A DNA stretch of 13,554 nucleotides, from NCBI GenBank assembly GCA_900547505.1, contig URGY01000031.1, forward strand, positions 1 to 13,554, given 5' to 3'. Within the stretch, counting starts at the first letter, position 1; each line of letters begins with the position of its first letter. The translations under genes were made by a program, and so were the position numbers. The notes below the pieces were generated by a model. That model was not told the DNA's origin, made no database searches, and worked only from the letters and a program-made list of their open reading frames with translations. This document shows positions 6,765 through 13,517 of the stretch, piece by piece. The stretch is from an uncultured Collinsella sp. (lineage in GTDB: Bacteria > Actinomycetota > Coriobacteriia > Coriobacteriales > Coriobacteriaceae).

Positions 6765-6816
6765 GGCGCCGGCGAGCGATTGCCTGGCGGGCAAGGCACG
6801 CCTCGAGATCGGCGCC
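6765..6816. repeat. Inverted repeat in convergent intergenic region
   Basis: GGCGCCG (6765-6771) and CGGCGCC (6810-6816) are exact complements enclosing a smaller TTGCC/GGCAA hairpin. This fills the 64-base gap between the convergent gene ends at 6758 and 6823. No T run follows on either strand, so it is at best an imperfect bidirectional terminator. Confidence 0.35.
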
Positions 6817-6822
6817 GCACTT

Positions 6823-8100
6823 CTACATCACAGCGCGCAGCTCAAACCGATCGCCGTTAATGCGGAACTGACAGTTGCCATTCATGCGCTCCACGGCAAG
6901 TTTGATGCTCCTGGTGCCAAAGCCGTGGCCCGCATGCCGGGTCACGGGCATGCCGTCGACCATGCGCGGCGCGCGGTCAAACGTATTGGAAACTAACAGC
7001 AGCAGCTGGCCGTCCTCTAATCGCAGGTCAAGGTCGACGAATCGCTTTCCTTGGGGTGCGGCGCTTGCGGCGGTGATAGCGTTTTCCAAGGCATTTGAGA
7101 GCACGCTAAACAGGTCGGCGTCACCTACGTGGATGGTTTCGGGTACGGCGGCGCGCAGGTTGGCGGTAATGCCGTTTCTATTGATATCCGAGTTAAATGA
7201 CGAAAGCGCGATGTTTACGGTCTCGTTGGCGCAGAAGCGGCGTACGGCGGTGCGGTCGCCGGCTTCGCAGAGTTCGTCGATGCGTTTGAGCGCCTCGTCG
7301 GTGTGGCCCTCCTCAATTAAAGCGGCCAGGCCGCGTAGGAAGTGGCGCATATCGTGGCGAAGAATCGACAGCTCGCGCCCAGATTGACGCCAGGCCTCGA
7401 GCTCTTTGATGGCGGCGCTGTCGCGTGTCTCGAGCATCCAGCGTTCACGCTCGGCAGCTTCTTTTTTTTCGTATTCGCGTAGGTAAACGGCAAGAAACAT
7501 AAGATAGAAGGCACAGAGCGCAAATGCCAAAAACTCAACCGTCACCACCGAGCCCGAGTGGAACAGCGTGGTGTAGACGTTGGTGGCATAGTCAAAGACG
7601 TAATAGACGAGCGGCAGGATTAAAAGGATGCCCAGCTCGGTGGTGCTTTTAATCGCCAAGCGCGGACCGATGTCGCCGGCCCAATGCAGCAGGACGGCAA
7701 AGACGGCGAGTGTGGTCGCGATGCGCGCCAGATAGTACGCGATCTGAGAATCGGTTGCGGCAAATGCGGCGATGCCCATCCAATTGCTGAACTGGCAGCT
7801 CAGATAGGCACTCGTAATGCCGAGCACGGCAAGCAGCGGGCTCAGGCGGTAGCGCGCGCACAAATAGATGATGAGCGGCAGATGCACGACGAGCGGATAT
7901 ACCTGGCGGGCGAAAAGCTCTCCGCCGACGGCATTGGCGAGGCCAAATGCGCATCCGGTTACGGCACCGACCAGCACCAGTTCAAGCGCATGACGCCGGT
8001 TGATCTCGATACCGCACAGCGCCGCCGAGACAAAGACGCCAAAGAGCAACGTCGTGGCGTGGTGGATTGCCCAAAGGATCATTTCGACCGAGGAGACCAT
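6823..8100 (-). CDS. Membrane GHKL-type sensor histidine kinase (AgrC-like)
   Basis: This 425-residue sensor kinase would sense an external or membrane signal and phosphorylate the LytTR regulator encoded just upstream. Residues 7 to about 205 hold six or so hydrophobic segments (about 7-30, 40-57, 67-100, 121-140, 155-172, 185-207). A charged linker helix with coiled-coil character follows (208-245), then an atypical H-box LRHDMRHFLRGL with His249 as the likely phospho-acceptor. The GHKL ATPase shows the N-box FSVLSNALENAI (331-342) and the G-box GHGFGTRSIK (391-400). This is the HPK10/AgrC class rather than the EnvZ class. The ATG at 8100 shares a base with the regulator's stop (TGATG), so the two are coupled. 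No AgrB or AgrD-like gene is nearby, so the ligand is unknown. Confidence 0.93.
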   Translation of the reverse strand: MVSSVEMILWAIHHATTLLFGVFVSAALCGIEINRRHALELVLVGAVTGCAFGLANAVGGELFARQVYPLVVHLPLIIYLCARYRLSPLLAVLGITSAYLSCQFSNWMGIAAFAATDSQIAYYLARIATTLAVFAVLLHWAGDIGPRLAIKSTTELGILLILPLVYYVFDYATNVYTTLFHSGSVVTVEFLAFALCAFYLMFLAVYLREYEKKEAAERERWMLETRDSAAIKELEAWRQSGRELSILRHDMRHFLRGLAALIEEGHTDEALKRIDELCEAGDRTAVRRFCANETVNIALSSFNSDINRNGITANLRAAVPETIHVGDADLFSVLSNALENAITAASAAPQGKRFVDLDLRLEDGQLLLLVSNTFDRAPRMVDGMPVTRHAGHGFGTRSIKLAVERMNGNCQFRINGDRFELRAVM

Positions 8101-8822
8101 CAGTGTCTTCCACCCTCAAAGCGCACCGCAAAGTAGGCGTCTTGGAATCCCTGCTTGCAGCTGCGCGAAAGCGGGATGCACGCGCCCGAGCGCATGACGA
8201 TGTCCGTGCGGTCAAAGTGATCGATATTGCGCAGGTTGACCTGGTAGCTGCGGTGGCATTTAAAGAAGACCGCGTTTTGCTCCAAGCGGTCCTCGACGCT
8301 GCGGAACGACTCGAGTGCCTCGATATCGCGTCCGTCGCGCAGGTGGAAGACCACGTGCTTGTTGCGCGCCTCGGCATATTCGATGTCGGACAGGCGCAGG
8401 GCGTGGTAGCCAAAGGAAGTTTTGATCACGAGCTCGTCGGTTGCCGCCGGGCGCATGCTCGAAAGCTCGTCGAGTAACTGCGCCAGGCGTTCGTAAGTCA
8501 CGGGCTTGAGCAGATAGTCGAAGGCACGGACCTCGTAGGACTCCAGTGCGAACTCGGGCGACGAGGTGAGAAACACCAGGCGCACGGCGGTATCGGCCTG
8601 GCGCAGTTCGCGTGCGGTGTCCATGCCGTTGACGAGCGGCATGATCATGTCGAGCAGAATGATGTCGGCGCGCGATGCGGCATGGCGGGCCAGCAGGTCC
8701 TCGCCGCGCGTGACGAGCGCAACATCGACCGCCGTGCCCGTCTCGGTCGACCAACGGTCGATCATCCGGTGCAGTCTATCTAGAAAAGCGACATCATCGT
8801 CGCAGGCAATAATCTTGAGCAT
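8100..8822 (-). CDS. LytTR-family response regulator (AgrA-like)
   Basis: This 240-residue transcription factor is the partner of the kinase encoded immediately downstream. The receiver domain (1-120) has the acidic pair Asp8-Asp9, the phospho-acceptor Asp58 within IILLDMIMPLVNGMD, Thr86 and Lys106 (LLKP). The output domain (about 129-232) is LytTR, recognisable by IEYAEARNKHVVFHL, the FFKCHRSYQVNLRNI segment (186-200) and the terminal IPLSRS (216-221). LytTR proteins bind DNA through beta strands and often control secretion, competence or signalling-peptide genes. The target here is unknown. ATG at 8822 has AAGGGGG about 5 bases upstream. It is transcribed away from nadA. Confidence 0.95.
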   Translation of the reverse strand: MLKIIACDDDVAFLDRLHRMIDRWSTETGTAVDVALVTRGEDLLARHAASRADIILLDMIMPLVNGMDTARELRQADTAVRLVFLTSSPEFALESYEVRAFDYLLKPVTYERLAQLLDELSSMRPAATDELVIKTSFGYHALRLSDIEYAEARNKHVVFHLRDGRDIEALESFRSVEDRLEQNAVFFKCHRSYQVNLRNIDHFDRTDIVMRSGACIPLSRSCKQGFQDAYFAVRFEGGRH

Positions 8823-9029
8823 TCGGCCCCCTTAAGTAGTTCGATTTTGCCACATCGGGTACGCGCCGCTTGCGGGGGTGCGGACCGTTTGCGCCCCACG
8901 GCGTGCAACTCGCGCCAAGCGGTATTGCGGTGGCGAAAGATGCCTCCTGCGCCATCGAGAGCTCAGCTATCCTCAGCTTGCCAGTTCGAATATGGACCTG
9001 CCACATGATTGAATCTTTATTTCAACTTT
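8823..9029. other. Intergenic DNA between the response regulator and the nad operator
   Basis: These 207 bases must hold the promoter of the two-component operon on the minus strand, but I find no clear -35/-10 pair and no LytTR-type direct repeat. The stretch 9009-9030 is distinctly AT-rich next to the GC-rich remainder, as is common upstream of promoters. A minus-strand frame through it (70 codons, 9006-8794) overlaps the regulator start and looks accidental. Confidence 0.5.
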
Positions 9030-9073
9030 ACACCTAGGTTTACAGCTGTCTTGTCAGCTGTAAACCTAGGTGT
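9030..9073 (+). promoter_or_regulatory. Long perfect inverted repeat, probable NiaR operator of the nad operon
   Basis: ACACCTAGGTTTACAGCTG at 9030-9048 is the exact reverse complement of 9055-9073, with a 6-base centre TCTTGT. Each arm contains the palindromes ACCTAGGT and CAGCTG, so the element could accept two repressor dimers. It lies about 40 bases upstream of nadA in an operon whose last gene encodes the niacin-responsive repressor NiaR. The symmetric site and autoregulated operon are what is known for that regulator. Which bases NiaR contacts is inference. Confidence 0.8.
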
Positions 9074-9079
9074 CATACT
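9051..9079 (+). promoter_or_regulatory. Candidate nadA promoter embedded in the operator
   Basis: TTGTCA at 9051-9056 (5 of 6 to TTGACA) and CATACT at 9074-9079 (4 of 6 to TATAAT) are separated by 17 bases, the ideal spacing. The spacer is the right arm of the inverted repeat, so a bound repressor would block polymerase. Transcription would begin near 9086, giving a leader of about 30 bases before the nadA ATG. Confidence 0.55.
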
Positions 9080-9114
9080 AAAGCCCCAAGATTCGCCAAA
9101 AGAGAGGGGCCTTG

Positions 9115-10140
9115 ATGGCACAGAGCGCGAACATGGATGCATCGGAGCTTGCACGCGATATCGCGGCCGGCCTGGCATCGGCAACGACGGCAACGGAGCG
9201 CGCGGCACTGGTGCCCGCAGAGCTCGTCGAGGCCATTCAGCAACTAAAAACCCAACGTGACGCGGTGATCCTAGCGCACTATTACGTGGCGCCCGAGGTG
9301 CAGGCCGTGGCTGATTACGTCGGCGACAGCTTCTACCTGGCAAAGCTCGCCAAGAGCCTGCCGCAGCAGACCATCGTGCTGTGCGGCGTGGAGTTTATGG
9401 GCGAGAGCGCCAAGCTGCTCAATCCCACTAAGACCGTGCTGATGCCCGAGCCGGGCGCGGACTGTCCCATGGCGCACATGGTCAAGCGCGAGACGGTCGA
9501 CGCCGCCCGCGCCGAGTACGGTGACGACCTTGCCGTGGTCTGCTACGTCAACTCCACGGTCGAGATCAAGAGCTGGAGCGACGTGTGCGTCACCAGCTCC
9601 AACGCCGTCAAGATCGTGTCCGAGCTGCCGCAGCAGCATATTCTGTTCATTCCCGACCAAAACCTGGGCCGCTTCGTAGCCGAGCAGGTGCCGCAAAAGC
9701 ACGTCATCCTCAACAACGGCTACTGCCCGCGCCATCACATCATCACCGTCGAGCAGATCGTCGACGCGACGGAGGCCCACCCCGACGCGCTCGTGCTGGC
9801 GCACCCCGAGTGCAAGGCCGATGTCCTTGCCGAGGCCGACTACATCGGCTCCACCGCCGGCATCATCAAGTACGCCGAGGAGTCGGACGCGAGCGAGTTC
9901 ATCATCGTGACGGTCCGCGGCGTGCTCTACGAGCTCGAGCGCCGCTGCGAGGGCGCCGGCAAAAAGTTCTATTTCCCTGCGGTGCAGCCCACCTGCGTCA
10001 ACATGGATCTCATCACGCTCGAAAAGCTCGTGCGCTGCCTGGAGACGGGTGAGGGCGAGGTACGGATCGGCGTGTCGGACGAGGCTGCCGACCAGGCCAA
10101 ACTTACGCTCGACCGCATGCTCGAGTACGCAGCGCGCTAG
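9115..10140 (+). CDS. nadA: Quinolinate synthase NadA
   Basis: NadA condenses iminoaspartate from NadB with dihydroxyacetone phosphate to form quinolinate, the second step of de novo NAD synthesis, using an oxygen-sensitive [4Fe-4S] cluster. The 341-residue protein carries three cysteines at the family's cluster positions: Cys90 in VLCGVEFMGE, Cys204 in NNGYCPRHH and Cys294 in QPTCVNMD. Their spacing (114, 90) matches the longer Bacillus-type NadA rather than E. coli (87, 97). AHYY (54-57), DSFYLAK (71-77) and HPEC (230-233) are further conserved landmarks. ATG at 9115 follows GAGAGGGG with five or six bases between. A TTG one codon earlier is less likely. It is the first gene of the nadABC-niaR operon behind the inverted-repeat operator. 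Confidence 0.97.
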   Translation: MAQSANMDASELARDIAAGLASATTATERAALVPAELVEAIQQLKTQRDAVILAHYYVAPEVQAVADYVGDSFYLAKLAKSLPQQTIVLCGVEFMGESAKLLNPTKTVLMPEPGADCPMAHMVKRETVDAARAEYGDDLAVVCYVNSTVEIKSWSDVCVTSSNAVKIVSELPQQHILFIPDQNLGRFVAEQVPQKHVILNNGYCPRHHIITVEQIVDATEAHPDALVLAHPECKADVLAEADYIGSTAGIIKYAEESDASEFIIVTVRGVLYELERRCEGAGKKFYFPAVQPTCVNMDLITLEKLVRCLETGEGEVRIGVSDEAADQAKLTLDRMLEYAAR

Positions 10141-10143
10141 AAC

Positions 10144-10178
10144 AATGTGGCATGAGGGATGGTCCCTTATGTCACATT
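10144..10178 (+). repeat. 16-bp RNA hairpin between nadA and nadB
   Basis: The sequence from AATGTGGCATGAGGGA through the loop TGG to TCCCTTATGTCACATT forms a fully paired 16-bp stem in plus-strand RNA, with two G:U pairs. On the minus strand these two positions would be A:C mismatches, so pairing favours the nad operon mRNA. It starts 3 bases after the nadA stop and ends before the nadB ribosome site (10181-10189). No T run follows, so it is not a terminator. It resembles widespread intergenic palindromes with a GGGA..TCCC core, a comparison made from memory. Confidence 0.75.
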
Positions 10179-10195
10179 CAAGGGAGAGGATTTCT

Positions 10196-11572
10196 GTGGA
10201 AACCAAGCAATACCCCGACATGGAGTGCGACGTCGTCATTGCCGGCTGCGGCGTAGCGGGCCTGTACGCGGCTCTCAATCTGCCGACGAGCACGCGCGTG
10301 ATCATGCTCTCCAAAGGCGCTGTCGACGAGTGCGATTCGATGCTCGCGCAGGGCGGCATCTGCGTGCTGCCCGAAGGCTCGGACTACGATGCCTTCTTTG
10401 AGGACACCATGCACGCCGGCCATTACGAGAACCGCCGCGAGAGCGTCGACATCATGATCCGCTCGAGCCGCTCGGTCATCAACGACCTGCTAGCGATGGG
10501 CGTGGATTTTGAGCGCAAGGCCGACGGCAGCCTCAAATTTACCCGCGAGGGCGCGCACAGCCGTCCGCGTATTGCCTTCCATGCCGACATTACGGGCAAG
10601 GAGATCACGACCAAGCTGCTCCAGGCCGTTCGCAAGCTGGATAACGTGCAGATTTTGGAGCACGTGGCCATGACCGACATCCAGACGGACGAGCGTGACG
10701 GCGCCACGGTGTGCACCGGCGTCGTCGCCGTTCCCGTGGACGAGGACAACTCGGTTCGTCCCGCCGACGAGCTGGCAAATGCCGCCGAGGGCGTGCATGC
10801 CGGCGAGCCGTTTAAGATCCATGCTCGCCACACGCTGTGGGCGACGGGCGGCATCGGCGGCGTATACGACCATTCGACCAACTACCCGCAGCTCACGGGC
10901 GATGCCTGCTACATCGCTCAGGAGCATGGCATTAAGATGGAGCACCTGGACTACGTGCAGATTCACCCCACGGGACTGTTCTCGCCGCAGCCGGGCCGCA
11001 CCTTCCTGATCAGCGAGAGCTGCCGCGGCGAGGGCGCGATTTTGCTCAACGCCGCCGGCGAGCGCTTTACCGACGAGCTTCAGCCGCGCGATGTGGTCGC
11101 TGCCGCTATTCGCGAGCAGATGAAGCAGGACGGTACCGAGCACGAGTGGCTGAGTTTTGCCCCCGTCGAGCGCGATGTGGTGACCGGGCACTTTGCCAAC
11201 ATTCGCGCGCGCTGCCTGGAGGACGGCCGCGACATTCTGGACGAGCCCATCCCCGTCACGCCCACGCAGCACTACTTTATGGGCGGCGTATGGGTCGACA
11301 AGGACGGCCGCACCTCGATGCCCGAGCTCTACGCCGCGGGCGAGACGGCCTGCAACGGTGTTCACGGCAAGAATCGTCTAGCTTCCAACAGCCTGCTCGA
11401 GTCCCTAGTCTGGGGTCGCCGCGCCGCGTGGTACATGCGCACCGGCAAGTCGCTGGCCGTGGAGCAGGCGGGCGATCCCGCGCTCGATGGCCGTCATCGC
11501 GCCCTGAGCGCCGACATCCTGGCAATCGATGATTTGGCCCGTGCCGCCGGCACGCAGGCCGTGGAGGAGTAG
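10196..11572 (+). CDS. nadB: L-aspartate oxidase NadB, short C-terminus
   Basis: NadB is a flavoprotein of the fumarate reductase/succinate dehydrogenase family that oxidises L-aspartate to iminoaspartate for NadA. It has the FAD-binding GCGVAG (17-22), AQGGICV (about 48-54), the QIHPTGLFSPQ and ISESCRGEGA segments, and HGKNRLASNSLLE near 390-402, whose Arg394 corresponds to the catalytic Arg386 of E. coli NadB. At 458 residues it is about 80 shorter than the E. coli enzyme. Only some 64 residues follow that arginine, so the C-terminal helical domain is reduced. The GTG at 10196 is chosen for its AGGGAGAGG site 6 bases upstream. An ATG at 10169 lies inside the preceding hairpin and is less likely. 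NadC follows after 3 bases. Confidence 0.95.
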   Translation: METKQYPDMECDVVIAGCGVAGLYAALNLPTSTRVIMLSKGAVDECDSMLAQGGICVLPEGSDYDAFFEDTMHAGHYENRRESVDIMIRSSRSVINDLLAMGVDFERKADGSLKFTREGAHSRPRIAFHADITGKEITTKLLQAVRKLDNVQILEHVAMTDIQTDERDGATVCTGVVAVPVDEDNSVRPADELANAAEGVHAGEPFKIHARHTLWATGGIGGVYDHSTNYPQLTGDACYIAQEHGIKMEHLDYVQIHPTGLFSPQPGRTFLISESCRGEGAILLNAAGERFTDELQPRDVVAAAIREQMKQDGTEHEWLSFAPVERDVVTGHFANIRARCLEDGRDILDEPIPVTPTQHYFMGGVWVDKDGRTSMPELYAAGETACNGVHGKNRLASNSLLESLVWGRRAAWYMRTGKSLAVEQAGDPALDGRHRALSADILAIDDLARAAGTQAVEE

Positions 11573-11575
11573 ACC

Positions 11576-12436
11576 ATGAATCCCATTACCATGAAGCTCG
11601 TCGTCGATGATCTGATTCTGCAGGCTCTGCGCGAGGACATCACGTTTGAGGACGTGAGCACGGCGAGCGTGTGCCCCACGGCGCGTCCCGCTACCGTTGA
11701 GCTTATCGCCAAGGCCGACGGCATCATCGCCGGCTTGGATGTGTTCGCTCGCACCTTTGAACTGCTGGATTCGCAGAGTTCGGTGCTGTTTGATGTTGCC
11801 GATGGTGACGAGGTGCACGCCGGCGACCACGTGGGCCAGGTGCGCGGCGATGCACGCGTGCTGCTTTCGGGCGAGCGCGTGGCGCTCAACTACCTGCAGC
11901 GCATGAGCGGCATCGCTACCTACACGCACAGCATGGCCGCGGCGCTCGAGGGCACCAAGACCGTGCTCGTCGACACGCGCAAGACCACGCCGGGCATGCG
12001 CGTGTTTGAGAAGGCGGCGGTCGAGATCGGCGGCGGCAGCAACCACCGCTACAACCTGTCGACGGCCGTCATGCTCAAGGACAACCACATCGATGCCGCC
12101 GGTGGCGTGACGCGCGCGATCGAGATGGCGCGCGCCCATGCATCGTTTACCACGACGGTCGAGATCGAGTGCGAGAACCTGGACATGGTGCGCGAGGCCG
12201 TGGAGGCCGGCGCCGATATCATCATGCTCGACAACATGACCCACGACGACATGGCTGCCGCGATTGAGCTTATCGCCGGCCGCGCCAAGACCGAGTGCTC
12301 GGGCAACGTGGACGCCAGCAATATCCGCGCGCTCGCCGACCTGGGCGTTGACTTTATTAGCTCGGGGGCGCTGACGCACTCTGCGCCGATTCTCGACCTC
12401 TCGCTTAAGCACCTGCGTCTGCTGGACGGTAAATAA
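11576..12436 (+). CDS. nadC: Nicotinate-nucleotide pyrophosphorylase (carboxylating), quinolinate phosphoribosyltransferase
   Basis: NadC transfers phosphoribose from PRPP to quinolinate and decarboxylates it to nicotinate mononucleotide, the third de novo NAD step. The 286-residue length is normal for the type II phosphoribosyltransferase barrel. Recognisable parts are REDITFEDVST (19-29), ERVALNYLQRMSGIAT (100-115), DTRKTTPG (133-140), GGGSNHRYNLS (152-162) with MLKDNH (166-171), EIECEN (196-201) and IMLDNM (216-221), which contribute the basic substrate pocket and acidic catalytic residues. ATG at 11576 lies 3 bases after the nadB stop, with GGAGG within the nadB end. Its TAA overlaps the niaR start by one base (TAATG), so translation of the block is coupled. 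Confidence 0.97.
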   Translation: MNPITMKLVVDDLILQALREDITFEDVSTASVCPTARPATVELIAKADGIIAGLDVFARTFELLDSQSSVLFDVADGDEVHAGDHVGQVRGDARVLLSGERVALNYLQRMSGIATYTHSMAAALEGTKTVLVDTRKTTPGMRVFEKAAVEIGGGSNHRYNLSTAVMLKDNHIDAAGGVTRAIEMARAHASFTTTVEIECENLDMVREAVEAGADIIMLDNMTHDDMAAAIELIAGRAKTECSGNVDASNIRALADLGVDFISSGALTHSAPILDLSLKHLRLLDGK

Positions 12437-12981
12437 TGGACGCCCGCGAGCGTCGCCGTGCCATCATAGGCGTGCTCGAGCGAGCCAAGGAGCCCGTTTC
12501 GGGCAGTGCGCTTGCTCGTGAGGTGGGTGTGAGCCGCCAGATTGTCGTGCAAGACATCGCCCTGCTGCGCGCCGATGGGCACGATATCGTGGCCACCAAT
12601 CGCGGCTACGTGCTGCAGGAGGCGGCGGGCAGCCCGGCTGTTCCCACGCGCGTGGTCAAGGTGCACCATGGCGTGGAGCAGGCAAGTGACGAGCTCACGA
12701 GCATCGTCGACGCCGGAGGCGCCGTTCTCAACGTGATCGTCAATCACCGCGTGTATGGCAAGATCACAGCCGATCTGGACATTCGCAACCGTCGCGATAT
12801 CGAGCGCTATCTGGAGGGTATTGCCAGCGGCAAGAGTTTTCCACTGCTGACGGTGACAAGCGGCTATCACTTCCATCGCATCGCGGCGGAGGACGAGCAA
12901 ACCCTCGACGAAATTGAGGCGATGCTCAAGGAGAAAGGCTACCTAGCCGATTTAATGCCCTACGAGGATGATTTGTCCTAG
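12436..12981 (+). CDS. niaR: NiaR, niacin-responsive 3H-domain transcription repressor
   Basis: NiaR represses NAD synthesis and niacin uptake genes when nicotinate is available. The 181-residue protein has an N-terminal winged helix (about 5-62; SGSALAREVGVSRQIVVQDIALLRADG, 22-48) and a C-terminal 3H domain named for three conserved histidine segments: VHHG (76-79), NHRVYGK (103-109) and GYHFHRI (143-149). In the Thermotoga maritima homologue TM1602 a metal, nickel in the crystal, is bound by His79, Glu87, His144 and His146. The likely equivalents here are His78, Glu86, His145 and His147. Its ATG overlaps the nadC stop by one base and has only a weak ribosome site, so expression follows nadC. 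Being the last gene of the operon it should control, it probably acts on the inverted repeat at 9030-9073 and regulates itself. Confidence 0.95.
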   Translation: MDARERRRAIIGVLERAKEPVSGSALAREVGVSRQIVVQDIALLRADGHDIVATNRGYVLQEAAGSPAVPTRVVKVHHGVEQASDELTSIVDAGGAVLNVIVNHRVYGKITADLDIRNRRDIERYLEGIASGKSFPLLTVTSGYHFHRIAAEDEQTLDEIEAMLKEKGYLADLMPYEDDLS

Positions 12982-12998
12982 TCGACGCCGCATCTATA

Positions 12999-13065
12999 AG
13001 TTGCGGTGAAATAGTTCCTAAAATCGGCACCCAAGACATAAAACAGGAACTATTCCACCGCAACT
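12999..13065. repeat. Imperfect 21-bp inverted repeat, candidate dispersed element
   Basis: Positions 12999-13019 and 13045-13065 are inverted repeats matching at 20 of 21 positions around a 25-base loop. The sole difference becomes a G:U pair if the minus strand is transcribed. No T run follows on either side, so it is not a standard terminator. It lies 18 bases after the niaR stop. From memory, similar GTTGCGGTG(A/G)AATAGTTCCT arms recur in Collinsella intergenic DNA, which would make it a REP/MITE-like element. That was not checked. Confidence 0.7.
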
Positions 13066-13103
13066 GCCAAGGGTCCCGCTCCAAATTAGCTGCCCACACA
13101 TGC

Positions 13104-13144
13104 AAAAGGAGGCCTCCGCGGCGATGCGGAAGCCTCCTATTTTG
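13104..13144. terminator. Bidirectional terminator between niaR and ferredoxin genes
   Basis: AGGAGGC (13107-13113) pairs with GCCTCCT (13132-13138), extended by TCCGC/GCGGA past a small internal bulge, with a short GGCGAT loop. ATTTTGT follows on the plus strand and TTTTGC on the minus strand. It can therefore end both the nad operon and the convergent ferredoxin transcript. Confidence 0.88.
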
Positions 13145-13182
13145 TGCACGGTGTACTTTTGAGTGTGCAAGTGGGGGAGTTG

Positions 13183-13368
13183 TTACTCCTCGACGATCTC
13201 GGTGATCGCGCCAGCGGGGCAAGCGTCCTGGCAAGCGCCACAGGCGACGCAGGAGTCCTCGTCAGCGACGGTAGCGACGTCCTGGAGCTCCAGAACGCCA
13301 GCGGGGCAGGAGTCGACGCAAACGCCACAAGCGATGCACTCGTCGGCATCAATTACGGGATGAGCCAT
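13183..13368 (-). CDS. 2[4Fe-4S] bacterial-type ferredoxin
   Basis: This 61-residue electron carrier has two CxxCxxCxxxCP motifs: Cys11, 14, 17, 21 and Cys40, 43, 46, 50. Each [4Fe-4S] cluster takes three cysteines from one motif and the fourth from the other, as in clostridial ferredoxins. The protein is very acidic with a short linker between the two halves, which are clear internal duplicates (CIACGVCVDSCPAG and CVACGACQDACPAG). It would serve low-potential electron transfer in the cytoplasm of an anaerobe, for example with pyruvate:ferredoxin oxidoreductase or a hydrogenase. ATG at 13368 has GAGGAAA upstream. Starting earlier would add an arginine-rich, unrelated stretch. It is monocistronic here, convergent with niaR. 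Confidence 0.95.
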   Translation of the reverse strand: MAHPVIDADECIACGVCVDSCPAGVLELQDVATVADEDSCVACGACQDACPAGAITEIVEE

Positions 13369-13429
13369 GGTAGTTTCCTCTCTGTTGACCGACGCTACAG
13401 GCGATGCGCGCCGGTTTGATTCGGGCAAA

Positions 13430-13457
13430 AACATACCACGGGAGCGACCGTTTGCAA
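13430..13457 (-). promoter_or_regulatory. Candidate ferredoxin promoter
   Basis: On the minus strand TTGCAA (13457-13452) and TATGTT (13435-13430) are 16 bases apart. The latter is preceded by TGG, giving an extended -10 (TGnTATGTT). Transcription would start near 13423, leaving a leader of about 55 bases. This fits a strongly expressed single-gene unit. Confidence 0.5.
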
Positions 13458-13517
13458 TACCCTCTGGCTGGCATCTTCATACCGTTCGCCGAGTATGCCA
13501 CGGCTTACTAAAAAAGG

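Noticed and set aside
6765..6816. Inverted repeat called as a firm terminator
   Set aside because: The loop is long and no T run follows on either strand, so it is listed only as a repeat.
8794..9006. 70-codon minus-strand frame upstream of the response regulator, considered as a signal-peptide gene
   Set aside because: It overlaps the regulator start in another frame, has no clear ribosome site, hydrophobic leader or double-glycine motif.
9009..9260. Plus-strand frame crossing the inverted repeat
   Set aside because: It reads through the operator and out of frame into nadA. It has no ribosome site and is explained by the regulatory element and nadA.
10049..10195. NadB starting at 10049 or at ATG 10169
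   Set aside because: 10049 overlaps nadA. 10169 lies within the hairpin. GTG 10196 has the strong AGGGAGAGG site and gives the usual NadB N-terminus.
9271..10359. Long minus-strand open frame opposite nadA (362 codons), and similar ones opposite nadB (10490-11365), nadC (11405-12412), hypD (800-1525) and hypF (2325-3194)
   Set aside because: They mirror well-recognised genes on the other strand, lack family motifs and ribosome sites, and are expected in GC-rich coding DNA.
12999..13065. Terminator of the nad operon
   Set aside because: No T run follows the hairpin. The true terminator is at 13104-13144.
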